From: Halapricum desulfuricans
GTDB taxonomy: Archaea; Halobacteriota; Halobacteria; Halobacteriales; Haloarculaceae
Direction of reading: 5' to 3'
DNA: 64,000 nt
Assembly (NCBI RefSeq): GCF_017094505.1
Contig: NZ_CP064787.1
Coordinates: forward strand, 2,356,001 to 2,420,000
Shown: positions 34,162 through 42,913 of the stretch, in pieces
Numbering within the stretch: the stretch's first letter is position 1
Layout of the letters: each line of letters opens with the position of its first letter
Notes under the pieces: generated by a model
Seen by the model: the letters and a program-made list of their open reading frames with translations, nothing else
Database searches by the model: none
Told to the model about the DNA's origin: nothing
Translations under genes and position numbers: made by a program

Positions 34162-34455
34162 ATGCTCAGTCCAGTCCTACAGATCCCGGGGATCCCGGGC
34201 GGTCCCGAAGTGCTGCTGTTGCTGTTGCTCGTCGTGCTGCTGTTCGGCGCGAACAAGATCCCGAAGCTCGCCCGCTCGTCCGGTCAGGCGATCGGCGAGT
34301 TCCAGAAGGGGCGCGAACAGGTCGAACAGGAACTCGAAGAGATGAAAGACGGGGAAACGAAGGATTCGGAGGAAGACGAGGAGACCGAGTTCGGGACCGA
34401 ATCGCAGGTCGAGCCCGAGACCGAATCGTCGTTCGATAGCGATACCAGAGAATAA
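34162..34455 (+). CDS. tatA: Twin-arginine translocase subunit TatA
   Basis: 97 residues. One membrane helix (PEVLLLLLLVVLLFGANKIP, about residues 15-34) is followed by the FG hinge, the amphipathic helix KLARSSGQAIGEFQKGREQV and a long acidic tail. This is the TatA/Hcf106 layout; it forms the Tat pore for folded proteins, which haloarchaea use for most secretion. A GGGGAGGT Shine-Dalgarno sequence precedes the ATG at 34162. One possible client is the Tat-like propeller protein at 22446-23762. No tatC is in the window. Confidence 0.92.
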   Translation: MLSPVLQIPGIPGGPEVLLLLLLVVLLFGANKIPKLARSSGQAIGEFQKGREQVEQELEEMKDGETKDSEEDEETEFGTESQVEPETESSFDSDTRE

Positions 34456-34581
34456 GGCTCGTCGTTTTCTGTCGCCGTCGGAATGCCTCCTTTCGCTCGC
34501 CGTCCAGTGGTCCGCATCGAGCGAGTGCTGTAGGCGTATCCAAACTGTTTTGAACGTGCCTCGCGCTACCCCAGAGTACCA

Positions 34582-35622
34582 ATGACAACCAACGTCGGCA
34601 TCCTCGGCGCAACCGGGGCCGTCGGACAGCGACTCATCCAGTTGCTCGACCCCCACCCGCAGTTCGAGATCACGGCGGTCACCGCCAGCGGAGACAGCGC
34701 GGGCAAGACCTACCGCGAGGCGGCAAAGTGGCGGATCGACACGCCGATCCCCGACTCGGTCGCGGATCTGGAAGTCCGCCAGACCGACCCGACCTACGTC
34801 CCCAACGACGTCGAGCTCCTCTTTTCGTCGCTTCCCTCCAGCGTCGGCGAAGCCGTCGAGCCGAAGTTCGCCGAAGAGGGGTACGTCCTCTCGTCGAACT
34901 CCTCGAACTTCCGGACGGACCCCGACGTCCCGCTGACCATCCCCGAGGTCAACCCCGACCATCTGGACCTGATCGAGGTCCAGCGCGACGAGCGCGGCTG
35001 GGACGGCGCGATCATCAAGAATCCCAACTGCTCGACGATCACGATGGTCCCGCCGCTTGCGGCCCTCGAGGAGGCGTTCGGGCTCGAACGCGTCGACGTC
35101 TCGACGCTGCAGGCCGTCTCCGGGGCGGGCTATTCCGGCGTCACCTCGATGGAGATCATCGACAACGCGATTCCGCACATCGGCGGCGAGGAAGAGAAGA
35201 TGGAGACCGAATCGCGCAAGCTGCTGGGCGAGTTCGACGGCGCGGCGGTCCGCTGGAACAGCTTCGACGTCGCCGCCTCGTGTAACCGGATCCCGACGCT
35301 TGACGGCCACCTCGAGAACGTCTGGGCCGACACCAGCGAGGACGCCACGCCCGAGGAAGTCATCGAGGCGATGGAGTCGTACCCCTCGGCCGAGGACCTC
35401 TACTCCTCGCCCGAGCAGTTGATCAGGGTCTTCGAGGAGCCCGACCGTCCCCAGCCCCGGCTGGACCGCAACCGCGACAACGGAATGGGCATCGCCGTCG
35501 GCGGGGTTCAGGAGACGACCGAGGGCGTCCAGTTCAACTGTCTCGCGCACAACACGCTGCGCGGCGCGGCCGGCGCGTCGATCCTCAACGGCGAACTCCT
35601 GCTGGAAGAGGGGTACATCTAG
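34582..35622 (+). CDS. asd: Aspartate-semialdehyde dehydrogenase
   Basis: 346 residues. The NADP-binding loop GILGATGAVGQRLIQLL opens the protein, and the catalytic cysteine is C150 in KNPNCSTIT. The active-site region QAVSGAGYSGVTSMEIIDN follows. It makes aspartate 4-semialdehyde for threonine, methionine and lysine synthesis, so it feeds ThrB, which is elsewhere in the window. Its stop overlaps by four bases the end of the convergent YcaO gene (35619-35622). Confidence 0.95.
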   Translation: MTTNVGILGATGAVGQRLIQLLDPHPQFEITAVTASGDSAGKTYREAAKWRIDTPIPDSVADLEVRQTDPTYVPNDVELLFSSLPSSVGEAVEPKFAEEGYVLSSNSSNFRTDPDVPLTIPEVNPDHLDLIEVQRDERGWDGAIIKNPNCSTITMVPPLAALEEAFGLERVDVSTLQAVSGAGYSGVTSMEIIDNAIPHIGGEEEKMETESRKLLGEFDGAAVRWNSFDVAASCNRIPTLDGHLENVWADTSEDATPEEVIEAMESYPSAEDLYSSPEQLIRVFEEPDRPQPRLDRNRDNGMGIAVGGVQETTEGVQFNCLAHNTLRGAAGASILNGELLLEEGYI

Positions 35623-37325
35623 GGGAACGGGTGGTGTTCCCGGTCGAGACGTGACTCGAATCCGAGCGACTCCGGCACGGTTCTGGCACGTTCGCCGAAG
35701 TACGCGTCGTCGAAAAACAGCGGCTGGGCCCCGGGAGCGAGCACGCGCACGGCCTCGAACCCGATCGACGCGACGTCGCGGGTCGTGATGCGGGTCGCAT
35801 ATGTGTCTAGATCGGCGTCCGCGAGGCGGTCGAGCACCAGATCGAGTTCGTCCTCGCCGGACGGCACCTCGTCGGGGCCCACGCTGGCGGCCGGCACCGA
35901 CTGGTCGGCGTTGATGAACGCTTCGATTTCCTCGGGGAAGTCGGCGTACCAGCCGATCGCGCCGCTGGCCCCGGCGGCCTGTTCGCGTCCCATCCCCTCG
36001 AGTTCGAGCCAGTTCTGGACGGCCTCGGCGAGCGCCGACCGCGCGCCGGCCTCGGCGTCGAGATCGGCGGCCGACCCGAGCGCGAACCGCGGCCACTCCG
36101 AACCGCGGTGGACGGCCACGGCGACGACCGGGATATCGATGTCCTGCGTCAGCAGCAGCGGCGTCACGGACAGGTTCTCCGAACGGGCGCGCCCGGCCAG
36201 TTCGCGGAATCGGTCATCGCTCACGTCGAGTTCCAGCGGCTCGAACGTGGAGTACCACGACAGCATCGCGGCGTCGCGTTCGACGATCTCGTACAGTCCG
36301 GCGAGCAACGCCCCGACCGTCGAGCGTTCGAGCCCGAGTCCGGTCGTGATCGCCGGGCGGATGTCCCGCTCGTGTGGCGGGTAGTAGACGAGCTCGGCCG
36401 GGAGCCAGGCGTCGTCGCCGCTCTGGAGGTGTTCGCCGGGCACCCACTCGCGCCGCGCGCCGTCGTCCGGCCGGTCCGGCGAGACGAACAGCGACGGCGT
36501 GACCGCGCCCTCGAGCTCGGCTGCTGTGGCCTCCCTGAAGTCATCGGTCCGGTAGACGCCGGCGCAGTACCGCTCGAGCCCCTCGCCGAGCGCCTTCATC
36601 AGCGCCTCGTTCCAGTCGTCGGAGACGCCCGCGGCCTCCCGGCTGGCCGTGGCGTCGCTGAAGCCGCTCGTGTCACAGACCTGCGCGAGGTAGTACGGGG
36701 CCGGATACGATTCGGCCTCGCCGACTTCGGTGACGATCCCCGTCCGCTCGTCGATAGCCTGCTCTGCCAGTTCGAGAGACGCCTCGAAGTCACCGTCTGA
36801 CGTGTCGCGTTCGATCGCCGGCGACGGGGACGACCCGCACACACAGCCCGGGAGTTCGAGCAGCGGATGCGTCGCCTGCGGGATGGTCTGGATCTGCCCG
36901 AACAGCGGCGAGTCGCCCCCGGTCGCCGCCGTCGCCGCGGCCCGGCCCGCGATCGCACCCGCGAACCGCTGGACCGGGGCGGCCGGCGCGGCGGTCGGTT
37001 GGGCGTCCGGATCGACGGTCGCGCCGACCCGACCCTGTAGACACTCGTAACACCCGCTTTCGGGATCGAACCCGGCGACGGCGGCGTCGACGACCGGGTA
37101 GCCGCCGATCCCGCCCAGTTCGACCGCGATCCACGGCGTGTCCGTTTCGAGCGCGTGGCCGTTCGCCCGCTCGAACGCGCGATCGCCCGCGACCGCGACG
37201 ACGACGCCGAGCTGTTCACTCGCGAACGCCGACGGGTCGGTCTGGGTCACGGAGACGTTGACGTCGGCGACCGCGGCAGTTACGGCCTCGGCCGCCGGTC
37301 CTGATCCGACGAGACCTACAGTCAT
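35619..37325 (-). CDS. YcaO-domain protein with E1-like N-terminal domain
   Basis: 568 residues. Residues 1-190 resemble the E1/ThiF-like 'C protein' part of azoline synthetases: TVGLVGSGPAAEAVTAAVAD, then CYEC (C92, C95) and CVCG (C161, C163), a plausible zinc tetrad. Residues about 195-560 are YcaO: EALMKALGEGLERYCAGVYR, YEIVERDAAMLSWYS, and RSALAEAVQNWLELEGMGRE provide the ATP-binding acidic residues, and the tail ends PFP. YcaO enzymes use ATP to form azolines, thioamides or amidines on peptides. The Pro-rich end fits azoline-type members. No obvious precursor or dehydrogenase gene is near. The ATG at 37323-37325 is used. Confidence 0.85.
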   Translation of the reverse strand: MTVGLVGSGPAAEAVTAAVADVNVSVTQTDPSAFASEQLGVVVAVAGDRAFERANGHALETDTPWIAVELGGIGGYPVVDAAVAGFDPESGCYECLQGRVGATVDPDAQPTAAPAAPVQRFAGAIAGRAAATAATGGDSPLFGQIQTIPQATHPLLELPGCVCGSSPSPAIERDTSDGDFEASLELAEQAIDERTGIVTEVGEAESYPAPYYLAQVCDTSGFSDATASREAAGVSDDWNEALMKALGEGLERYCAGVYRTDDFREATAAELEGAVTPSLFVSPDRPDDGARREWVPGEHLQSGDDAWLPAELVYYPPHERDIRPAITTGLGLERSTVGALLAGLYEIVERDAAMLSWYSTFEPLELDVSDDRFRELAGRARSENLSVTPLLLTQDIDIPVVAVAVHRGSEWPRFALGSAADLDAEAGARSALAEAVQNWLELEGMGREQAAGASGAIGWYADFPEEIEAFINADQSVPAASVGPDEVPSGEDELDLVLDRLADADLDTYATRITTRDVASIGFEAVRVLAPGAQPLFFDDAYFGERARTVPESLGFESRLDREHHPFP

Positions 37326-37377
37326 CACTGACTGTCCAGACGCAGGCCGGAGGAAAAAACCCCGCGACGGTCCGTCG

Positions 37378-38199
37378 CTACTTGCCGTGGATCAACGAGT
37401 GGGCGACGCCCGCCAGTTCCGCCGCGCTGGCGTCCAGCAGCTCGTCTTTGCCGAACTTCAGCCGGAGTCGGGGCCGTCCGACGTCGATCGGGACCTTTTC
37501 GGTGTCGATCAGGCCCTGATCTTCGAGCTGGGTCTTCGTCCGCGAGAAGGTGGCCTTGCTCGCGAGGCCGATGTCCTCGCCCCACTTGCTGATGTCGTAC
37601 AGCAGTTCGCCGTTCTTCGCGGCGACCAGCAGGCTGATCGTCACCTCGTCGAGGCCGTCGCCGTTGCCCCGTGCCGTCTCCAGCGATTCCAGCACGTCGT
37701 CGAAGTCGGCCGCGACGTTGTCTCCGATGTCCCGCTCGAGCGTCTCCCGGACGCGCGAAATCGGCGGTGTTCGGAGCTTGAACCGCTTGGCGATTTCCCA
37801 CTGATCGGTGTAGTGCTCGTAGGCGTCCGTCACGAAGTCGTCGTCGGTCGTCGTCAGGCCCGCGACCAGCTCGCCCGCAGTGGCGAGCGAGACGACGGCG
37901 TCCGTCGAGATCAGCAGCGAATTGACCGGCGGGTTCTCGAGCACGCGCAAGGTGAGCGTGTCCGATTCGATCAGGTCGGCCGCGGCACTCGCGACCAGGA
38001 AGTCGTCCATGACGTCCTTGAGCGTCCGCTCTTCTGCGAGTACGTTTACGACCGGCACGTCGTCGAGCCCGCCCATCGACGAGACGAGCGCACGGACCGT
38101 CTCGTGTGACGGATTGACCACGACCAGTTCGTCTGCGTCAGAGAGCGTTGTTTCGAGTATGCTTTCGACGTCCGATTCGAGGAGGTTTTGACTGACCAT
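37378..38199 (-). CDS. TbsP-like (DUF5821) transcriptional regulator
   Basis: 273 residues. The first 150 residues are an alpha/beta domain (VVVNPSHETVRALVSSMGG, VPVVNVLAEERTLKDVMDDF, LLISTDAVVSLATAGELVAG), followed by a winged helix (EVTISLLVAAKNGELLYDIS, LASKATFSRTKTQLEDQGLI, RPRLRLKFG). The layout fits the haloarchaeal TbsP-like family, some members of which help regulate sugar metabolism genes together with TrmB (from memory). Targets here are unknown. The ATG at 38197-38199 is preceded by AT-rich DNA, with TTAAAT-like sequence about 30 bases upstream. Confidence 0.6.
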   Translation of the reverse strand: MVSQNLLESDVESILETTLSDADELVVVNPSHETVRALVSSMGGLDDVPVVNVLAEERTLKDVMDDFLVASAAADLIESDTLTLRVLENPPVNSLLISTDAVVSLATAGELVAGLTTTDDDFVTDAYEHYTDQWEIAKRFKLRTPPISRVRETLERDIGDNVAADFDDVLESLETARGNGDGLDEVTISLLVAAKNGELLYDISKWGEDIGLASKATFSRTKTQLEDQGLIDTEKVPIDVGRPRLRLKFGKDELLDASAAELAGVAHSLIHGK

Positions 38200-38865
38200 A
38201 TTGTATTACTATATACTACCTGTTTGCATTTAATTGTGTCGCTGCCATTGTTTTTATTTCAATAGAATGTAACGTCAAGCCGACCTCGATTTATGTGGGT
38301 GTAGATATGCCACCCTCTTGAAACCAGCGAAAATCACCAAATACGGCCATCTGAGAAGGGTTATGTCAGATTTCATTGAATCGAAAATTGCCGCCCCTAG
38401 AACGCTCATCTATTTTATGAATATGGGATAAATTATCCCGTCGGAGGGGATCCGTGAGCGTGCCGCACTCACAGTTCCGGCGTGCTTCGACGCCGGTAAC
38501 GTCGGAGTGTCCGCGGGCTGTGTGCCACCGCAACGGTCGGGCGGAAACAGGTCAACCAGACGTTTCCTCGACCGGCGGTTCGATCAGTCGGATTTGATCC
38601 CGAGTTCGGACGCCGGTGGACGACTCCGCAGTCGTACGTTCGGCCTGTCGGAAGCTACGACGGAGACGTGCCCCGTCCGGTAGACGACCGGCCGGTCGAT
38701 ATCGATCGAGTTCGCCGGGACGGGGACGTAGTTCTGTCACCTCCAGGTGACCATGCAGCCCGTATGTGTGCTGTTCGCTAGCTTGTAGTTATCGGTCGTG
38801 ACGCGGTCGCCGCGGGGCGAGTCCAGACAGGTAGATTATTGTTCGACCGGCCGTCACCCACGAAC
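38200..38865. other. Intergenic region of 666 bases between the TbsP-like gene and glyA
   Basis: The left part (38200-38440) is clearly AT-richer than the genome and holds the regulator's promoter. A perfect hairpin CCGGCGT-GCTTCG-ACGCCGG lies at 38477-38496. On the minus strand about 38575-38730 there is an open stretch reading NYVPVPANSIDIDRPVVYRT and ending IKSD, stop; it has no start codon and may be the relic of a lost gene. The right end holds a TATA-like GATTATTG (38834-38841) about 27 bases before glyA. No RNA gene was recognised. Confidence 0.5.
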
Positions 38866-40134
38866 ATGGATTACGACGCGGTCAGAGCGATCGATCCGGA
38901 AGTCGCGGCGGCACTCTCGGGCGAGGTCGAGCGGCAAAACGAGACGCTGGCGATGATCGCCAGCGAGAACCACGTCAGCGAGGCCGTCCTCGAGGCGCAG
39001 AGTTCGGTCCTGACTAACAAGTACGCCGAGGGGTATCCCGGCTCGCGGTACTACGGCGGCTGTGAGTACGCCGACGAGATCGAGCAACTGGCGATCGACC
39101 GCGCGGAGGAACTGTGGGGTGCAGACCACGTCAACGTCCAGCCACACTCCGGCAGTCAGGCCAACATGGGCGTGTACCTGGCGATGCTCGAGCCCGGTGA
39201 CAGGATCCTCTCGCTGGATCTCACTCACGGGGGCCACCTCAGCCACGGCCACCCGGCGAACTTCGCCGGGCAGGTCTACGAGGTCGAACAGTACGAGGTC
39301 GACGAGGAGACGGGCTACATCGACTACGAGGGGCTGGCCGATCACGCCGCCGAGTTCGACCCGGACATCATCGTCTCCGGCTACTCCGCGTATCCGCGCG
39401 AGGTCGAGTGGGAACGCATTCAGGCGGTGGCCGACGACGTCGACGCCTACCACCTCGCAGACATCGCACACATCACCGGTCTCGTCGCCGCCGGCGTCCA
39501 CAGTTCGCCGGTCGGCGTCGCCGACTTCGTCACCGGATCGACCCACAAGACGATCCGCTCGGGGCGGGGCGGCATCATCATGTGCGACGAAGAGTACGCT
39601 GACGATATCGACTCGGCGGTGTTCCCCGGCAGTCAGGGCGGCCCGCTGATGCACAACATCGCGGGCAAGGCCGTCGGGTTCAAGGAAGCGCTGGAGCCCT
39701 CCTTCGAGGCGTACGCCGAACAGACCGTCGCCAACGCGAAGGCGCTGGCCGATCGCCTGCAGGAGCACGGGCTGGAACTGGTCTCGGGCGGCACCGACAA
39801 CCACCTCGTGCTCGTGGATCTCCGGCCGTCCCATCCAGACACGACCGGCAAGGACGTCGAAGAGGCCCTCGAGGAAGCCGGGATCGTCCTCAACGCGAAC
39901 ACCGTCCCCGGCGAGACCCGGTCGGCGTTCAACCCCTCCGGCATTCGCGCCGGCACGCCCGCGCTCACGACTCGCGGCTTCGACGAGGACGCCTGCCGCG
40001 AGGTCGCCGACCTGATCTACGAGGTCGTCGACGCGCCTGACGACGACGACCTCGTCGCCGACGTCAGCGAACGCGTCGCGACACTCACCGACGAATACCC
40101 GCTGTACGACGACGAAGAGCCGCTGTACGAGTGA
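38866..40134 (+). CDS. glyA: Serine hydroxymethyltransferase
   Basis: 422 residues. The PLP lysine is K228 in TGSTHKTIRSGRGGIIM, with ASENHVSEAVLEAQSSVLTN, EGYPGSRYYGGCEYADEIEQ and PHSGSQANMGVYLAMLEPGD as the N-terminal signatures. It converts serine and a tetrahydrofolate carrier to glycine and methylene carrier. FolD, which oxidises that product, is 1.9 kb downstream on the same strand. The ATG at 38866 opens MDYDAVRAIDPEV, and a TATA-like box is 27 bases before it. Confidence 0.95.
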   Translation: MDYDAVRAIDPEVAAALSGEVERQNETLAMIASENHVSEAVLEAQSSVLTNKYAEGYPGSRYYGGCEYADEIEQLAIDRAEELWGADHVNVQPHSGSQANMGVYLAMLEPGDRILSLDLTHGGHLSHGHPANFAGQVYEVEQYEVDEETGYIDYEGLADHAAEFDPDIIVSGYSAYPREVEWERIQAVADDVDAYHLADIAHITGLVAAGVHSSPVGVADFVTGSTHKTIRSGRGGIIMCDEEYADDIDSAVFPGSQGGPLMHNIAGKAVGFKEALEPSFEAYAEQTVANAKALADRLQEHGLELVSGGTDNHLVLVDLRPSHPDTTGKDVEEALEEAGIVLNANTVPGETRSAFNPSGIRAGTPALTTRGFDEDACREVADLIYEVVDAPDDDDLVADVSERVATLTDEYPLYDDEEPLYE

Positions 40135-40222
40135 TTCGCGCTGTGACTTCGGCGCTTCGGAGGCCGCTCGCGGCTGAGCCCCAGCCGAATACTCTTTAGT
40201 CGCGCCCGTCGTTGCTTGGTTC

Positions 40223-40930
40223 ATGACCGCGGGCGCCAGTTTCAGCCAGCAACTCGAATCGCATACCGACGCGTACCTCGAGAGTTTCAAGGCGGGCATC
40301 GATCTCCTGCCGGAACTACTCGATCAGTACGCCGCCGGCGAGGACTACAGCGAGACCATCACGGAGATCGAGGACTTCGAGAGCGAGTGTGACGAGCGCA
40401 ATCTTGCGATCGTCGCGCTGATCACCAACGCAGACCCCATCGACATGGGGAAGCTCAACACGCGGATCAACTACAACCAGTCGGCGCTGGTCGAGTTCTA
40501 CCGGACCGTCGACGTCGTCGTGAACGTCACCGAGCGGATCGCTCACGAACTCGATATGATGCGACCGCCCCACGACAACGCGTGTTTCGAGGGGCTTCAG
40601 GAGATGGCCGCGGAAGTCGCGGACACGACCGCGGTGCTCGAGGAGGTCATCGAGCGGTTCGTCCACGATCTCGGAACCTACGAGGCCTCGGACTCGCTGA
40701 CCGAGGAGATACAGGAGATCCGGGACATGGAGAGCCGGTGTGACGAACTCCGCAACGAGGTGATCGCCACCGCGTTCGAAGACGAGGCGATCGACCAGCC
40801 GCTGATGTACCGGGAGTTCGCGATCCTGTTCGACGAGTTGGCCAACCAGATGGAAGACATCACCGAGGAGATCATCGTCGTCGCGAGCAACGCGCCCGGA
40901 ATCGTCGCAGAGGAAGGGCCCGACGTATGA
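40223..40930 (+). CDS. DUF47 (PhoU-like) family protein
   Basis: 235 residues, almost wholly helical. FESECDERNLAIVALITNAD and RDMESRCDELRNEVIATAFE are the repeated acidic metal-binding motifs (E/D-x-x-x-D) of the PhoU-like DUF47 fold. Genes of this family usually sit beside PitA-type phosphate transporters and modulate them; no transporter is next to this one. Located between glyA and the sugar kinase on the same strand. TTTAGTC about 28 bases upstream of the ATG at 40223 may be its TATA box. Confidence 0.8.
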   Translation: MTAGASFSQQLESHTDAYLESFKAGIDLLPELLDQYAAGEDYSETITEIEDFESECDERNLAIVALITNADPIDMGKLNTRINYNQSALVEFYRTVDVVVNVTERIAHELDMMRPPHDNACFEGLQEMAAEVADTTAVLEEVIERFVHDLGTYEASDSLTEEIQEIRDMESRCDELRNEVIATAFEDEAIDQPLMYREFAILFDELANQMEDITEEIIVVASNAPGIVAEEGPDV

Positions 40931-40982
40931 CGTCCCCCCAGTTCGACAGTACATCTAAGCCCCTCCATCGTGATAGCCCGAT

Positions 40983-41930
40983 ATGGTCGAACTGGTGACT
41001 GTCGGGGACACGTCGCTTCGGCTGTCTCCGAGCGGGAACGGGCGACTCGAAACAGCCACAGACGTCAGGATGCACGCGACCGGCACGGAGAGCAACGTGG
41101 CCGTCGCCGCCAGCCGGTTCGGGACCGACGCGGTCTGGCTGTCGAAGCTCCCGGACACGCCGCTCGGTCGGCGCGTCGTCTCGGAACTTCACGAACACGG
41201 GATCGAGACACAGGTCGGCTGGAGCGAGGCGGGGCGACAGGGACTGTCCTTCTACGAACCGCCGCGTGATCCCCGCAATCGCGTCCGGATCGACGATCGG
41301 GAGGGTGCGGCGGCCGCGACGATGACGCCCGGGGACCTCGACATGGAGTTGATCCAGTCCGCCTCGGGCGTCTTCGTCGCCGGCAGTACGTTCGCGCTCT
41401 CGGAGACGGCGGCCGAGACGGGAGAGGCGGTACTACGAGCGGGCACCGGAAGTGAGGGCGCGTCCGCGCTCGAACTCGACTACCGGCCGGAACTGTGGTC
41501 GAGCGGAGACGCCAGGGACACGCTGACCGACGTTTTCGACGCGGTCGACGTCCTGTTCGCGTCCGAAGACGACGTGCGGGACGTGCTCGATCGGAGCGGG
41601 CAGGCGAGAGAGCTCGCCCCGTCCGTGGCCGCCGAGTGGGACTTTCGGATGGTCGTGCTCACCAGCGCACGCGGAGGGCTGGTCTATCACGACGGCGTCA
41701 TTCACGACCGTGACGCGATCGAGACCGATACCGTCGACGAGACCGGGCAGCACGACGCGTTCGTCGGCGCCTTCCTCGCGGCGCTACTGGACGGCGAGGA
41801 GCCGGACGAGGCGCTCTCGAACGCCGTCGCGACGGCGTCGCTCGCTCGGACGATTCCCGGCCCGCTCGCGACGGTCGACGCCGAGGAGGTCGAGCGGCTC
41901 GCGGAGACGTTCGACCAGCGCGGCTTCTGA
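40983..41930 (+). CDS. PfkB-family sugar kinase (2-keto-3-deoxygluconate-kinase-like)
   Basis: 315 residues. The N-terminal substrate motif is TESNVAVAASRFGTDAVWLS, and the C-terminal phosphate/catalytic motif is VDETGQHDAFVGAFLAALLD. The usual DTTGAGD is altered to DETGQHD, with the catalytic Asp kept. Several haloarchaeal KDG kinases show such a change, as far as I recall. It would phosphorylate KDG in the semi-phosphorylative Entner-Doudoroff pathway, or another sugar. It follows the DUF47 gene by 52 bases. Confidence 0.75.
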   Translation: MVELVTVGDTSLRLSPSGNGRLETATDVRMHATGTESNVAVAASRFGTDAVWLSKLPDTPLGRRVVSELHEHGIETQVGWSEAGRQGLSFYEPPRDPRNRVRIDDREGAAAATMTPGDLDMELIQSASGVFVAGSTFALSETAAETGEAVLRAGTGSEGASALELDYRPELWSSGDARDTLTDVFDAVDVLFASEDDVRDVLDRSGQARELAPSVAAEWDFRMVVLTSARGGLVYHDGVIHDRDAIETDTVDETGQHDAFVGAFLAALLDGEEPDEALSNAVATASLARTIPGPLATVDAEEVERLAETFDQRGF

Positions 41931-42019
41931 TACTGTCGGCCGAGGTGGCTCTCGCTCTCAGACAATCCGTTGACAGACAATAGTGAGCCTTTTGTCCCGC
42001 GGGCGAGCCACTCCACGTA

Positions 42020-42913
42020 ATGACACACGTCATCGACGGCAACGCCGTCGCCCAGCGGATCCGAAACGAGCTGCGCGACTCGATCGAAACGCTCGAAGCC
42101 GAGGGGAGGACGCCGACGCTCGCGACGGTCCTGATGAGCGACGACCCGGCCAGCGAGACGTACGTCTCGATGAAACAGGACGACTGCGAGGAGGTCGGCA
42201 TCGAGGCGATCGACGTCGAGATCGACCCCGACGCGCCCGCCGAGGAACTGTTCGAGACGATCGAGCGACTCAACGGCGACGACGCCGTCGACGGGATCCT
42301 CGTCCAGATGCCCGTCCCCGATCACGTCGACAAGCGCGCGGTCCTGCGCGCGATCGATCCGGTGAAGGACGTCGACGGGTTCCATCCCGAGAACGTGGGT
42401 CGGCTGGTCGCCGGCGAACCCCGGTACAAGCCCTGCACGCCACACGGGATCCAGAAACTGCTGGCCGACGCCGACGTCGACCCGGAAGGGAAAGACGCCG
42501 TCGTCGTCGGTCGGTCGGACATCGTCGGCAAGCCGATGGCCAACCTGCTGTTGCAGAAGACCGAAGGCGGGAACGCGACGGTGACCGTCTGTCACTCCCG
42601 GACCGATGATCTGGCGGCCAAGACCCGACAGGCGGACATCCTCGTCGCGGCCGCGGGCGTCCCCGAGATGATCGACGGCTCGATGCTCTCGGACGGCGTC
42701 GTCGTCATCGACGTCGGAATCAACCGCGTCGAGGCCGACACCGAGAAGGGGTACGAACTGGTCGGCGACGTGGAGTTCGACAGCGCCGAGGAAAAGGCCA
42801 GCGCGATCACGCCGGTCCCCGGCGGCGTCGGGCCGATGACCCGCGCGATGTTGCTGTACAACACGGTCAAAGCCGCCGGCGGCCGCGCCGGTATCGAGGT
42901 CGAACTGCCCTAA
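42020..42913 (+). CDS. folD: Bifunctional methylenetetrahydrofolate dehydrogenase/cyclohydrolase
   Basis: 297 residues. Family marks are SMKQDDCEEVGIEAIDVEID (catalytic Lys), VDGILVQMPVPDHVDKRAVL, PCTPHGIQKLLADADVD, VVGRSDIVGKPMANLLLQK (NADP site) and PVPGGVGPMTRAMLLYNTVK. It interconverts methylene-, methenyl- and formyl-tetrahydrofolate. With GlyA upstream it gives a C1-folate route for purine synthesis. The start is the ATG at 42020. Its stop overlaps by 4 bases the end of the convergent zinc-ribbon gene. Confidence 0.95.
   Translation: MTHVIDGNAVAQRIRNELRDSIETLEAEGRTPTLATVLMSDDPASETYVSMKQDDCEEVGIEAIDVEIDPDAPAEELFETIERLNGDDAVDGILVQMPVPDHVDKRAVLRAIDPVKDVDGFHPENVGRLVAGEPRYKPCTPHGIQKLLADADVDPEGKDAVVVGRSDIVGKPMANLLLQKTEGGNATVTVCHSRTDDLAAKTRQADILVAAAGVPEMIDGSMLSDGVVVIDVGINRVEADTEKGYELVGDVEFDSAEEKASAITPVPGGVGPMTRAMLLYNTVKAAGGRAGIEVELP

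Noticed and set aside
34177..36096. Long minus-strand frame across tatA, asd and YcaO
   Set aside because: It crosses three recognised genes, gives an Arg/Gly/Asp-rich product without domains, and has no promoter.
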